Notes under the pieces: generated by a model
What the model was told of the DNA's origin: nothing
Seen by the model: only the letters and a program-made list of their open reading frames with translations
The model's database searches: none
Position numbers and translations under genes: made by a program
Source: Cladorhizidae sp. MBARI D1340-BT2
Lineage: Eukaryota; Porifera; Demospongiae; Poecilosclerida; Cladorhizidae
Direction: 5' to 3'
Length of the DNA stretch: 64,000 nt
Assembly (NCBI GenBank): GCA_028752905.1
Contig: JAQNBH010000252.1
Span: 744,001 to 808,000 of the forward strand
In this document: piece after piece, positions 10,568 to 24,158 of the stretch
How the letters are laid out: each line of letters begins with the position of its first letter
Numbering within the stretch: position 1 is the first letter of the stretch

Positions 10568-11475
10568 TAATTATCTGTCTTTTGTACATGCCAAAATTTT
10601 GAGTACTCTAAGTATTAGCAAGTTATGGTGATTTGAAGTGGTAAGGTTTGCGATCTTTCCTGGCGTTTTCCAGTTGCCAAAGCGGTGGCCTGCCAGTGAA
10701 AAACCACTACATTTATTGATAATCTGTTGACATGTTGCAGATAAGGGCCTTCTCTATCAGTTGACAAAATCTGGGACTTTGGTCTTGTTAATTAGGGCAG
10801 TTATGAATTGTACTCTTACTTGATGCTAAACATGTTAGCTTCGTAGATTATCCACACTTCACTAAATAGACTTGATGTATAGCTATTAAGATAGGACTCT
10901 CTAAGTGCTCTCTCTTGATACCAAACATCCATATATTCTGCACACTTCACTGTAATGGACTTGCAAGATAGGTATCTCTCAGTGTTCTCTATCTTGAGCT
11001 AAACATGTTAGCTTCATAGATTCTCCACACTTCACTGAATAGACTTGATATATAGCTCTAAAGGTAGGCCTCTCTCTGTTCTCTCTCTTGATACCAAACA
11101 TCCGTATATTCTGCATACATAGAATCACAAGATAGGTTTCTCTATGTGTTCTCTATCTTGATGCTAAACAGGTTAGCTTCATAGATTCTCCACACTTCAC
11201 TGTATAAACTTGATATATAGCTATTAAGATAGGTCTCTCCCTGTGCTCTCTGTTGATATCAAACATCCATAATATTCTGCAAACTTCACTGTAATGGACT
11301 TGATATGATTCGAATGATAGGTTTCATTATATGTTCTCTATCTTGATATTTGCCCTAATTTGGTCTATATGTTTCTCATTTTCCCCCCAAAAATCTTGTT
11401 ATTTTGCCGTAAAGCTCATAACTTTTCTACACTTTACCCCAAAAAGATCATTTTTATATCACCGGATAGCCCTTC
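10568..11475 (+). repeat. Monomer 13, long
   Basis: 908 bp. Haplotype GGCGACTATC; GTACATGCC (+21 A), TTATATGTTC (+764 A), private CACTAAAT in a1. Confidence 0.96.
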
Positions 11476-12382
11476 TAATTATCTGTCTTTTGTACGTGCC
11501 AAAATTTTGAGTACTCTAAGTATTAGCAAGTTATGATGATTTGAAGTGGTAAGGTTTGCGATCTTTCCTGGCATTTTACAGTTGCCAAAGCGGTGGCCTG
11601 CCAGTGAAAAACCACTACATTTATTGATAATCTGTTGACATGTTGCAGATAAGGGCCTTCTCTATCAGTTGACAAAATCTGGGACTTTGGTCTTGTTAAT
11701 TAGGGCAGTTATGAATTGTACTCTTACTTGATGCTAAACATGTTAGCTTCGTAGATTATCCACACTTCACTGAATAGACTTGATGTATAGCTATTAAGAT
11801 AGGACTCTCTAAGTGCTCTCTCTTGATACCAAACATCCATATATTCTGCACACTTCACTGTATGGACTTGCAAGATAGGTATCTCTCAGTGTTCTCTATC
11901 TTGAGCTAAACATGTTAGCTTCATAGATTCTCCACACTTCACTGAATAGACTTGATATATAGCTCTAAAGGTAGGCCTCTCTCTGTTCTCTCTCTTGATA
12001 CCAAACATCCGTATATTCTGCATACATAGAATCACAAGATAGGTTTCTCTATGTGTTCTCTATCTTGATGCTAAACAGGTTAGCTTCATAGATTCTCCAC
12101 ACTTCACTGTATAAACTTGATATACAGCTATTAAGATAGGTCTCTCCCTGTGCTCTCTGTTGATATCAAACATCCATAATATTCTGCACACTTCACTGTA
12201 ATGGACTTGATATGATTCGAATGATAGGTTTCATTATGTGTTCTCTATCTTGATATTTGCCCTAATTTGGTCTATATGTTTCTCATTTTCCTCCCAAAAA
12301 TCTTGTTATTTTGCCGTAAAGCTCATAACTTTTCTACACTTTACCCAAAAAAGATAATTTTTATATCACCGGATAGCCCTTC
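11476..12382 (+). repeat. Monomer 14, long
   Basis: 907 bp. Haplotype GAAG-CCCTA; +98 A; tract reads TCCTCCC, as in monomer 16. Confidence 0.96.
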
Positions 12383-13290
12383 TAATTATCTGTCTTTTGT
12401 ACGTGCCAAAATTTTGAGTACTCTAAGTATTAGCAAGTTATGGTGATTTGAAGTGGTAAGGTTTGCGATCTTTCCTGGCGTTTTCCAGTTGCCAAAGCGG
12501 TGGCCTGCCAGTGAAAAACCACTACATTTATTGATAATCTGTTGACATGTTGCAGATAAGGGCCTTCTCTATCAGTTGACAAAATCTGGGACTTTGGTCT
12601 TGTTAATTAGGGCAGTTATGAATTGTACTCTTACTTGATGCTAAACATGTTAGCTTCGTAGATTATCCACACTTCACTGAATAGACTTGATGTATAGCTA
12701 TTAAGATAGGACTCTCTAAGTGCTCTCTCTTGATACCAAACATCCATATATTCTGCACACTTCACTGTAATGGACTTGCAAGATAGGTATCTCTCAGTGT
12801 TCTCTATCTTGAGCTAAACATGTTAGCTTCATAGATTCTCCACACTTCACTGAATAGACTTGATATATAGCTCTAAAGGTAGGCCTCTCTCTGTTCTCTC
12901 TCTTGATACCAAACATCCGTATATTCTGCATACATAGAATCACAAGATAGGTTTCTCTATGTGTTCTCTATCTTGATGCTAAACAGGTTAGCTTCATAGA
13001 TTCTCCACACTTCACTGTATAAACTTGATATATAGCTATTAAGATAGGTCTCTCCCTGTGCTCTCTGTTGATATCAAACATCCATAATATTCTGCAAACT
13101 TCACTGTAATGGACTTGATATGATTCGAATGATAGGTTTCATTATGTGTTCTCTATCTTGATATTTGCCCTAATTTGGTCTATATGTTTCTCATTTTCCC
13201 CCCAAAAATCTTGTTATTTTGCCGTAAAGCTCATAACTTTTCTACACTTTACCCCAAAAAGATCATTTTTATATCACCGGATAGCCCTTC
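12383..13290 (+). repeat. Monomer 15, long
   Basis: 908 bp, consensus haplotype. Confidence 0.96.
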
Positions 13291-14197
13291 TAATTATCTG
13301 TCTTTTGTACATGCCAAAATTTTGAGTACTCTAAGTATTAGCAAGTTATGATGATTTGAAGTGGTAAGGTTTGCGATCTTTCCTGGCGTTTTACAGTTGC
13401 CAAAGCGGTGGCCTGCCAGTGAAAAACCACTACATTTATTGATAATCTGTTGACATGTTGCAGATAAGGGCCTTCTCTATCAGTTGACAAAATCTGGGAC
13501 TTTGGTCTTGTTAATTAGGGCAGTTATGAATTGTACTCTTACTTGATGCTAAACATGTTAGCTTCGTAGATTATCCACACTTCACTGAATAGACTTGATG
13601 TATAGCTATTAAGATAGGACTCTCTAAGTGCTCTCTCTTGATACCAAACATCCATATATTCTGCACACTTCACTGTATGGACTTGCAAGATAGGTATCTC
13701 TCAGTGTTCTCTATCTTGAGCTAAACATGTTAGCTTCATAGATTCTCCACACTTCACTGAATAGACTTGATATATAGCTCTAAAGGTAGGCCTCTCTCTG
13801 TTCTCTCTCTTGATACCAAACATCCGTATATTCTGCATACATAGAATCACAAGATAGGTTTCTCTATGTGTTCTCTATCTTGATGCTAAACAGGTTAGCT
13901 TCATAGATTCTCCACACTTCACTGTATAAACTTGATATACAGCTATTAAGATAGGTCTCTCCCTGTGCTCTCTGTTGATATCAAACATCCATAATATTCT
14001 GCACACTTCACTGTAATGGACTTGATATGATTCGAATGATAGGTTTCATTATGTGTTCTCTATCTTGATATTTGCCCTAATTTGGTCTATATGTTTCTCA
14101 TTTTCCTCCCAAAAATCTTGTTATTTTGCCGTAAAGCTCATAACTTTTCTACACTTTACCCAAAAACGATAATTTTTATATCACCGGATAGCCCTTC
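13291..14197 (+). repeat. Monomer 16, long
   Basis: 907 bp. Haplotype GAAG-CCCTA; GTACATGCC (+21 A), TCCTCCC tract, private AAAAACGATAA. Confidence 0.96.
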
Positions 14198-15104
14198 TAA
14201 TTATCTGTCTTTTGTACGTGCCAAAATTTTGAGTACTCTAAGTATTAGCAAGTTATGGTGATTTGAAGTGGTAAGGTTTGCGATCTTTCCTGGCGTTTTC
14301 CAGTTGCCAAAGCGGTGGCCTGCCAGTGAAAAACCACTACATTTATTGATAATCTGTTGACATGTTGCAGATAAGGGCCTTCTCTATCAGTTGACAAAAT
14401 CTGGGACTTTGGTCTTGTTAATTAGGGCAGTTATGAATTGTACTCTTACTTGATGCTAAACATGTTAGCTTCGTAGATTATCCACACTTCACTGAATAGA
14501 CTTGATGTATAGCTATTAAGATAGGACTCTCTAAGTGCTCTCTCTTGATACCAAACATCCATATATTCTGCACACTTCACTGTAATGGACTTGCAAGATA
14601 GGTATCTCTCAGTGTTCTCTATCTTGAGCTAAACATGTTAGCTTCATAGATTCTCCACACTTCACTGAATAGACTTGATATATAGCTCTAAAGGTAGGCC
14701 TCTCTCTGTTCTCTCTCTTGATACCAAACATCCGTATATTCTGCATATATAGAATCACAAGATAGGTTTCTCTATGTGTTCTCTATCTTGATGCTAAACA
14801 GGTTAGCTTCATAGATTCTCCACACTTCACTGTATAAACTTGATATACAGCTATTAAGATAGGTCTCTCCCTGTGCTCTCTGTTGATATCAAACATCCAT
14901 AATATTCTGCACACTTCACTGTAATGGACTTGATATGATTCGAATGATAGGTTTCATTATGTGTTCTCTATCTTGATATTTGCCCTAATTTGGTCTATAT
15001 GTTTCTCATTTTCCCCCAAAAAATCTTGTTATTTTGCCGTAAAGCTCATAACTTTTCTACACTTTACCCAAAAAAGATAATTTTATATCACCGGATAGCC
15101 CTTC
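14198..15104 (+). repeat. Monomer 17, long
   Basis: 907 bp. Haplotype GGCGACCCTA; private CATATATAG in b2, C5A6 tract, and one T fewer in GATAATTTTATATC. Confidence 0.96.
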
Positions 15105-16012
15105 TAATTATCTGTCTTTTGTACGTGCCAAAATTTTGAGTACTCTAAGTATTAGCAAGTTATGGTGATTTGAAGTGGTAAGGTTTGCGATCTTTCCTGG
15201 CGTTTTCCAGTTGCCAAAGCGGTGGCCTGCCAGTGAAAAACCACTACATTTATTGATAATCTGTTGACATGTTGCAGATAAGGGCCTTCTCTATCAGTTG
15301 ACAAAATCTGGGACTTTGGTCTTGTTAATTAGGGCAGTTATGAATTGTACTCTTACTTGATGCTAAACATGTTAGCTTCGTAGATTATCCACACTTCACT
15401 GAATAGACTTGATGTATAGCTATTAAGATAGGACTCTCTAAGTGCTCTCTCTTGATACCAAACATCCATATATTCTGCACACTTCACTGTAATGGACTTG
15501 CAAGATAGGTATCTCTCAGTGTTCTCTATCTTGAGCTAAACATGTTAGCTTCATAGATTCTCCACACTTCACTGAATAGACTTGATATATAGCTCTAAAG
15601 GTAGGCCTCTCTCTGTTCTCTCTCTTGATACCAAACATCCGTATATTCTGCATACATAGAATCACAAGATAGGTTTCTCTATGTGTTCTCTATCTTGATG
15701 CTAAACAGGTTAGCTTCATAGATTCTCCACACTTCACTGTATAAACTTGATATATAGCTATTAAGATAGGTCTCTCCCTGTGCTCTCTGTTGATATCAAA
15801 CATCCATAATATTCTGCAAACTTCACTGTAATGGACTTGATATGATTCGAATGATAGGTTTCATTATGTGTTCTCTATCTTGATATTTGCCCTAATTTGG
15901 TCTATATGTTTCTCATTTCCCTCCCAAAAATCTTGTTATTTTGCCGTAAAGCTCATAACTTTTCTACACTTTAACCCAAAAAGATTATTTTTATATCACC
16001 GGATAGCCCTTC
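15105..16012 (+). repeat. Monomer 18, long
   Basis: 908 bp. Haplotype GGCGACTACC; tract reads CCCTCCC; private TTTAACCCAAAAAGATTAT. Confidence 0.96.
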
Positions 16013-16920
16013 TAATTATCTGTCTTTTGTACGTGCCAAAATTTTGAGTACTCTAAGTATTAGCAAGTTATGATGATTTGAAGTGGTAAGGTTTGCGATC
16101 TTTCCTGGCGTTTTACAGTTGCCAAAGCGGTGGCCTGCCAGTGAAAAACCACTACATTTATTGATAATCTGTTGACATGTTGCAGATAAGGGCCTTCTCT
16201 ATCAGTTGACAAAATCTGGGACTTTGGTCTTGTTAATTAGGGCAGTTATGAATTGTACTCTTACTTGATGCTAAACATGTTAGCTTCGTAGATTATCCAC
16301 ACTTCACTGAATAGACTTGATGTATAGCTATTAAGATAGGACTCTCTAAGTGCTCTCTCTTGATACCAAACATCCATATATTCTGCACACTTCACTGTAA
16401 TGGACTTGCAAGATAGGTATCTCTCAGTGTTCTCTATCTTGAGCTAAACATGTTAGCTTCATAGATTCTCCACACTTCACTGAATAGACTTGATATATAG
16501 CTCTAAAGGTAGGCCTCTCTCTGTTCTCTCTCTTGATACCAAACATCCGTATATTCTGCATACATAGAATCACAAGATAGGTTTCTCTATGTGTTCTCTA
16601 TCTTGATGCTAAACAGGTTAGCTTCATAGATTCTCCACACTTCACTGTATAAACTTGATATATAGCTATTAAGATAGGTCTCTCCCTGTGCTCTCTGTTG
16701 ATATCAAACATCCATAATATTCTGCAAACTTCACTGTAATGGACTTGATATGATTCGAATGATAGGTTTCATTATGTGTTCTCTATCTTGATATTTGCCC
16801 TAATTTGGTCTATATGTTTCTCATTTTCCCCCCAAAAATCTTGTTATTTTGCCGTAAAGCTCATAACTTTTCTACACTTTACCCCAAAAAGGTCATTTTT
16901 ATATCACCGGATAGCCCTTC
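16013..16920 (+). repeat. Monomer 19, long
   Basis: 908 bp. Haplotype GAAGACTATC; private AAAAAGGTCAT. Confidence 0.96.
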
Positions 16921-17828
16921 TAATTATCTGTCTTTTGTACGTGCCAAAATTTTGAGTACTCTAAGTATTAGCAAGTTATGGTGATTTGAAGTGGTAAGGT
17001 TTGCGATCTTTCCTGGCGTTTTCCAGTTGCCAAAGCGGTGGCCTGCCAGTGAAAAACCACTACATTTATTGATAATCTGTTGACATGTTGCAGATAAGGG
17101 CCTTCTCTATCAGTTGACAAAATCTGGGACTTTGGTCTTGTTAATTAGGGCAGTTATGAATTGTACTCTTACTTGATGCTAAACATGTTAGCTTCGTAGA
17201 TTATCCACACTTCACTGAATAGACTTGATGTATAGCTATTAAGATAGGACTCTCTAAGTGCTCTCTCTTGATACCAAACATCCATATATTCTGCACACTT
17301 CACTGTAATGGACTTGCAAGATAGGTATCTCTCAGTGTTCTCTATCTTGAGCTAAACATGTTAGCTTCATAGATTCTCCACACTTCACTGAATAGACTTG
17401 ATATATAGCTCTAAAGGTAGGCCTCTCTCTGTTCTCTCTCTTGATACCAAACATCCGTATATTCTGCATACATAGAATCACAAGATAGGTTTCTCTATGT
17501 GTTCTCTATCTTGATGCTAAACAGGTTAGCTTCATAGATTCTCCACACTTCACTGTATAAACTTGATATACAGCTATTAAGATAGGTCTCTCCCTGTGCT
17601 CTCTGTTGATATCAAACATCCATAATATTCTGCACACTTCACTGTAATGGACTTGATATGATTCGAATGATAGGTTTCATTATGTGTTCTCTATCTTGAT
17701 ATTTGCCCTAATTTGGTCTATATGTTTCTCATTTTCCCCCCAAAAATCTTGTTATTTTGCCGTAATGCTCATAACTTTTCTACACTTTACCCAAAAAAGA
17801 TAATTTTTATATCACCGGATAGCCCTTC
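16921..17828 (+). repeat. Monomer 20, long
   Basis: 908 bp. Haplotype GGCGACCCTA; GTAATGCTC (+846 T), otherwise seen only in monomers 50 and 51. Confidence 0.96.
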
Positions 17829-18736
17829 TAATTATCTGTCTTTTGTACGTGCCAAAATTTTGAGTACTCTAAGTATTAGCAAGTTATGGTGATTTGAAGT
17901 GGTAAGGTTTGCGATCTTTCCTGGCGTTTTACAGTTGCCAAAGCGGTGGCCTGCCAGTGAAAAACCACTACATTTATTGATAATCTGTTGACATGTTGCA
18001 GATAAGGGCCTTCTCTATCAGTTGACAAAATCTGGGACTTTGGTCTTGTTAATTAGGGCAGTTATGAATTGTACTCTTACTTGATGCTAAACATGTTAGC
18101 TTCGTAGATTATCCACACTTCACTGAATAGACTTGATGTATAGCTATTAAGATAGGACTCTCTAAGTGCTCTCTCTTGATACCAAACATCCATATATTCT
18201 GCACACTTCACTGTAATGGACTTGCAAGATAGGTATCTCTCAGTGTTCTCTATCTTGAGCTAAACATGTTAGCTTCATAGATTCTCCACACTTCACTGAA
18301 TATACTTGATATATAGCTCTAAAGGTAGGCCTCTCTCTGTTCTCTCTCTTGATACCAAACATCCGTATATTCTGCATACATAGAATCACAAGATAGGTTT
18401 CTCTATGTGTTCTCTATCTTGATGCTAAACAGGTTAGCTTCATAGATTCTCCACACTTCACTGTATAAACTTGATATACAGCTATTAAGATAGGTCTCTC
18501 CCTGTGCTCTCTGTTGATATCAAACATCCATAATATTCTGCAAACTTCACTGTAATGGACTTGATATGATTCGAATGATAGGTTTCATTATGTGTTCTCT
18601 ATCTTGATATTTGCCCTAATTTGGTCTATATGTTTCTCATTTTCCCCCCAAAAATCTTGTTATTTTGCCGTAAAGCTCATAACTTTTCTACACTTTACCC
18701 CAAAAAGATCATTTTTATATCACCGGATAGCCCTTC
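17829..18736 (+). repeat. Monomer 21, long
   Basis: 908 bp. Haplotype GGAGACCATC; GAATATACTTG in b1, otherwise seen only in monomer 52. Confidence 0.96.
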
Positions 18737-19644
18737 TAATTATCTGTCTTTTGTACGTGCCAAAATTTTGAGTACTCTAAGTATTAGCAAGTTATGGTGA
18801 TTTGAAGTGGTAAGGTTTGCGATCTTTCCTGGCGTTTTCCAGTTGCCAAAGCGGTGGCCTGCCAGTGAAAAACCACTACATTTATTGATAATCTGTTGAC
18901 ATGTTGCAGATAAGGGCCTTCTCTATCAGTTGACAAAATCTGGGACTTTGGTCTTGTTAATTAGGGCAGTTATGAATTGTACTCTTACTTGATGCTAAAC
19001 ATGTTAGCTTCGTAGATTATCCACACTTCACTGAATAGACTTGATGTATAGCTATTAAGATAGGACTCTCTAAGTGCTCTCTCTTGATACCAAACATCCA
19101 TATATTCTGCACACTTCACTGTAATGGACTTGCAAGATAGGTATCTCTCAGTGTTCTCTATCTTGAGCTAAACATGTTAGCTTCATAGATTCTCCACACT
19201 TCACTGAATAGACTTGATATATAGCTCTAAAGGTAGGCCTCTCTCTGTTCTCTCTCTTGATACCAAACATCCGTATATTCTGCATACATAGAATCACAAG
19301 ATAGGTTTCTCTATGTGTTCTCTATCTTGATGCTAAACAGGTTAGCTTCATAGATTCTCCACACTTCACTGTATAAACTTGATATACAGCTATTAAGATA
19401 GGTCTCTCCCTGTGCTCTCTGTTGATATCAAACATCCATAATATTCTGCAAACTTCACTGTAATGGACTTGATATGATTCGAATGATAGGTTTCATTATG
19501 TGTTCTCTATCTTGATATTTGCCCTAATTTGGTCTATATGTTTCTCATTTCCCCGCCAAAAATCTTGTTATTTTGCCGTAAAGCTCATAACTTTTCTACA
19601 CTTTACCCAAAAAAGATAATTTTTATATCACCGGATAGCCCTTC
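18737..19644 (+). repeat. Monomer 22, long
   Basis: 908 bp. Haplotype GGCGACCACA; tract interrupted as CCCCGCC. Confidence 0.96.
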
Positions 19645-20552
19645 TAATTATCTGTCTTTTGTACGTGCCAAAATTTTGAGTACTCTAAGTATTAGCAAGT
19701 TATGATGATTTGAAGTGGTAAGGTTTGCGATCTTTCCTGGCGTTTTCCAGTTGCCAAAGCGGTGGCCTGCCAGTGAAAAACCACTACATTTATTGATAAT
19801 CTGTTGACATGTTGCAGATAAGGGCCTTCTCTATCAGTTGACAAAATCTGGGACTTTGGTCTTGTTAATTAGGGCAGTTATGAATTGTACTCTTACTTGA
19901 TGCTAAACATGTTAGCTTCGTAGATTATCCACACTTCACTGAATAGACTTGATGTATAGCTATTAAGATAGGACTCTCTAAGTGCTCTCTCTTGATACCA
20001 AACATCCATATATTCTGCACACTTCACTGTAATGGACTTGCAAGATAGGTATCTCTCAGTGTTCTCTATCTTGAGCTAAACATGTTAGCTTCATAGATTC
20101 TCCACACTTCACTGAATAGACTTGATATATAGCTCTAAAGGTAGGCCTCTCTCTGTTCTCTCTCTTGATACCAAACATCCGTATATTCTGCATACATAGA
20201 ATCACAAGATAGGTTTCTCTATGTGTTCTCTATCTTGATGCTAAACAGGTTAGCTTCATAGATTCTCCACACTTCACTGTATAAACTTGATATATAGCTA
20301 TTAAGATAGGTCTCTCCCTGTGCTCTCCGTTGATATCAAACATCCATAATATTCTGCAAACTTCACTGTAATGGACTTGATATGATTCGAATGATAGGTT
20401 TCATTATGTGTTCTCTATCTTGATATTTGCCCTAATTTGGTCTATATGTTTCTCATTTTCCCCCCAAAAATCTTGTTATTTTGCCGTAAAGCTCATAACT
20501 TTTCTACACTTTACCCCAAAAAGATCATTTTTATATCACCGGATAGCCCTTC
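19645..20552 (+). repeat. Monomer 23, long
   Basis: 908 bp. Haplotype GACGACTATC; private GCTCTCCGTTG at the c1/c2 junction. Confidence 0.96.
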
Positions 20553-21435
20553 TAATTATCTGTCTTTTGTACGTGCCAAAATTTTGAGTACTCTAAGTAT
20601 TAGCAAGTTATGGTTATTTGAAGTGGTAAGGTTTGCGATCTTTCCTGGCGTTTTCCAGTTGCCAAAGCGGTGGCCTGCCAGTGAAAAACCACTACATTTA
20701 TTGATAATCTGTTGACATGTTGCAGATAAGGGCCTTCTCTATCAGTTGACAAAATCTGGGACTTTGGTCTTGTTAATTAGGGCAGTTATGAATTGTACTC
20801 TTACTTGATGCTAAACATGTTAGCTTCGTAGATTATCCACACTTCACTGAATAGACTTGATGTATAGCTATTAAGATAGGACTCTCTAAGTGCTCTCTCT
20901 TGATACCAAACATCCATATATTCTGCACACTTCACTGTAATGGACTTGCAAGATAGGTATCTCTCAGTGTTCTCTATCTTGAGCTAAACATGTTAGCTTC
21001 ATAGATTCTCCACACTTCACTGAATAGACTTGATATATAGCTCTAAAGGTAGGCCTCTCTCTGTTCTCTCTCTTGATACCAAACATCCGTATATTCTGCA
21101 TACATAGAATCACAAGATAGGTTTCTCTATGTGTTCTCTATCTTGATGCTAAACAGGTTAGCTTCATAGATTCTCCACACTTCACTGTATAAACTTGATA
21201 TACAGCTATTAAGATAGGTCTCTCCCTGTGCTCTCTGTTGATATCAAACATCCATAATATTCTGCAAACTTCACTGTAATGGACTTGATATGATTCGAAT
21301 GATAGGTTTCATTATGTGTTCTCTATCTTGATATTTGCCTAATTTGGTCTATATGTTTCTCATTTTCCCCCCAAAAATCTTGTTATTTTGCCGTAAAGCT
21401 CATAACTTTTCTACACTTTACCCAAAAAAGATCAT
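20553..21435 (+). repeat. Monomer 24, long with 24-bp end deletion
   Basis: 883 bp, the only copy of this length. Haplotype GGCGACCATA. Private TGGTTATTT (G to T at 20615) removes an in-frame TGA, so a + strand frame stays open over 20437-20715. One C is missing in TTTGCCTAA (shared with monomer 27). The last 24 bp before the next copy are missing, so AGATCATT joins AATTATCTG directly. Confidence 0.96.
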
Positions 21436-22343
21436 TAATTATCTGTCTTTTGTACGTGCCAAAATTTTGAGTACTCTAAGTATTAGCAAGTTATGGTGAT
21501 TTGAAGTGGTAAGGTTTGCGATCTTTCCTGGCGTTTTCCAGTTGCCAAAGCGGTGGCCTGCCAGTGAAAAACCACTACATTTATTGATAATCTGTTGACA
21601 TGTTGCAGATAAGGGCCTTCTCTATCAGTTGACAAAATCTGGGACTTTGGTCTTGTTAATTAGGGCAGTTATGAATTGTACTCTTACTTGATGCTAAACA
21701 TGTTAGCTTCGTAGATTATCCACACTTCACTGAATAGACTTGATGTATAGCTATTAAGATAGGACTCTCTAAGTGCTCTCTCTTGATACCAAACATCCAT
21801 ATATTCTGCACACTTCACTGTAATGGACTTGCAAGATAGGTATCTCTCAGTGTTCTCTATCTTGAGCTAAACATGTTAGCTTCATAGATTCTCCACACTT
21901 CACTGAATAGACTTGATATATAGCTCTAAAGGTAGGCCTCTCTCTGTTCTCTCTCTTGATACCAAACATCCGTATATTCTGCATACATAGAATCACAAGA
22001 TAGGTTTCTCTATGTGTTCTCTATCTTGATGCTAAACAGGTTAGCTTCATAGATTCTCCACACTTCACTGTATAAACTTGATATACAGCTATTAAGATAG
22101 GTCTCTCCCTGTGCTCTCTGTTGATATCAAACATCCATAATATTCTGCACACTTCACTGTAATGGACTTGATATGATTCGAATGATAGGTTTCATTATGT
22201 GTTCTCTATCTTGATATTTGCCCTAATTTGGTCTATATGTTTCTCATTTTCCCCCCAAAAATCTTGTTATTTTGCCGTAAAGCTCATAACTTTTCTACAC
22301 TTTACCCAAAAAAGATCATTTTTATATCACCGGATAGCCCTTC
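21436..22343 (+). repeat. Monomer 25, long
   Basis: 908 bp. Haplotype GGCGACCCTA, with C kept at +882 (AAAAAAGATCAT), as in monomers 24 and 54. Confidence 0.96.
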
Positions 22344-23251
22344 TAATTATCTGTCTTTTGTACGTGCCAAAATTTTGAGTACTCTAAGTATTAGCAAGTT
22401 ATGGTGATTTGAAGTGGTAAGGTTTGCGATCTTTCCTGGCGTTTTCCAGTTGCCAAAGCGGTGGCCTGCCAGTGAAAAACCACTATATTTATTGATAATC
22501 TGTTGACATGTTGCAGATAAGGGCCTTCTCTATCAGTTGACAAAATCTGGGACTTTGGTCTTGTTAATTAGGGCAGTTATGAATTGTACTCTTACTTGAT
22601 GCTAAACATGTTAGCTTCGTAGATTATCCACACTTCACTGAATAGACTTGATGTATAGCTATTAAGATAGGACTCTCTAAGTGCTCTCTCTTGATACCAA
22701 ACATCCATATATTCTGCACACTTCACTGTAATGGACTTGCAAGATAGGTATCTCTCAGTGTTCTCTATCTTGAGCTAAACATGTTAGCTTCATAGATTCT
22801 CCACACTTCACTGAATAGACTTGATATATAGCTCTAAAGGTAGGCCTCTCTCTGTTCTCTCTCTTGATACCAAACATCCGTATATTCTGCATACATAGAA
22901 TCACAAGATAGGTTTCTCTATGTGTTCTCTATCTTGATGCTAAACAGGTTAGCTTCATAGATTCTCCACACTTCACTGTATAAACTTGATATATAGCTAT
23001 TAAGATAGGTCTCTCCCTGTGCTCTCTGTTGATATCAAACATCCATAATATTCTGCAAACTTCACTGTAATGGACTTGATATGATTCGAATGATAGGTTT
23101 CATTATGTGTTCTCTATCTTGATATTTGCCCTAATTTGGTCTATATGTTTCTCATTTCCCCCCCAAAAATCTTGTTATTTTGCCGTAAAGCTCATAACTT
23201 TTCTACACTTTACCCCAAAAAGATCATTTTTATATCACCGGATAGCCCTTC
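22344..23251 (+). repeat. Monomer 26, long
   Basis: 908 bp. Haplotype GGCGACTACC; private CACTATATTTATT in the left segment. Confidence 0.96.
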
Positions 23252-24158
23252 TAATTATCTGTCTTTTGTACGTGCCAAAATTTTGAGTACTCTAAGTATT
23301 AGCAAGTTATGGTGATTTGAAGTGGTAAGGTTTGCGATCTTTCCTGGCGTTTTCCAGTTGCCAAAGCGGTGGCCTGCCAGTGAAAAACCACTACATTTAT
23401 TGATAATCTGTTGACATGTTGCAGATAAGGGCCTTCTCTATCAGTTGACAAAATCTGGGACTTTGGTCTTGTTAATTAGGGCAGTTATGAATTGTACTCT
23501 TACTTGATGCTAAACATGTTAGCTTCGTAGATTATCCACACTTCACTGAATAGACTTGATGTATAGCTATTAAGATAGGACTCTCTAAGTGCTCTCTCTT
23601 GATACCAAACATCCATATATTCTGCACACTTCACTGTAATGGACTTGCAAGATAGGTATCTCTCAGTGTTCTCTATCTTGAGCTAAACATGTTAGCTTCA
23701 TAGATTCTCCACACTTCACTGAATAGACTTGATATATAGCTCTAAAGGTAGGCCTCTCTCTGTTCTCTCTCTTGATACCAAACATCCGTATATTCTGCAT
23801 ACATAGAATCACAAGATAGGTTTCTCTATGTGTTCTCTATCTTGATGCTAAACAGGTTAGCTTCATAGATTCTCCACACTTCACTGTATAAACTTGATAT
23901 ACAGCTATTAAGATAGGTCTCTCCCTGTGCTCTCTGTTGATATCAAACATCCATAATATTCTGCAAACTTCACTGTAATGGACTTGATATGATTCGAATG
24001 ATAGGTTTCATTATGTGTTCTCTATCTTGATATTTGCCTAATTTGGTCTATATGTTTCTCATTTTCCCCCCAAAAATCTTGTTATTTTGCCGTAAAGCTC
24101 ATAACTTTTCTACACTTTACCCCAAAAAGATCATTTTTATATCACCGGATAGCCCTTC
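23252..24158 (+). repeat. Monomer 27, long
   Basis: 907 bp. Haplotype GGCGACCATC. One C missing in TTTGCCTAA, shared with monomer 24 at 2699 bp spacing. This shift creates a 62-codon open frame at 24034-24222 that needs a TTG start. Confidence 0.96.

Larger units (their letters stand above)
8752..14197 (+). repeat. Dimer-like alternation, period about 1816 bp, three rounds
   Basis: Odd members (8752, 10568, 12383) are near consensus; even members (9660, 11476, 13291) carry A at +61 and A at +103. The first two odd members share TTATATGTTC (+764 A), and the first two even members share GCATTTTACAG (+98 A). The copies at 10568 and 13291 share GTACATGCC (+21 A). The second halves of the even members differ, so the dimer is a mosaic rather than a clean duplication. 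Confidence 0.65.

Noticed and set aside
20437..20715. 92-codon open frame on the + strand
   Set aside because: All other monomers have a TGA where this copy has TTA (G to T at 20615). One copy in 72, no family resemblance, no ribosome-binding or splice context.
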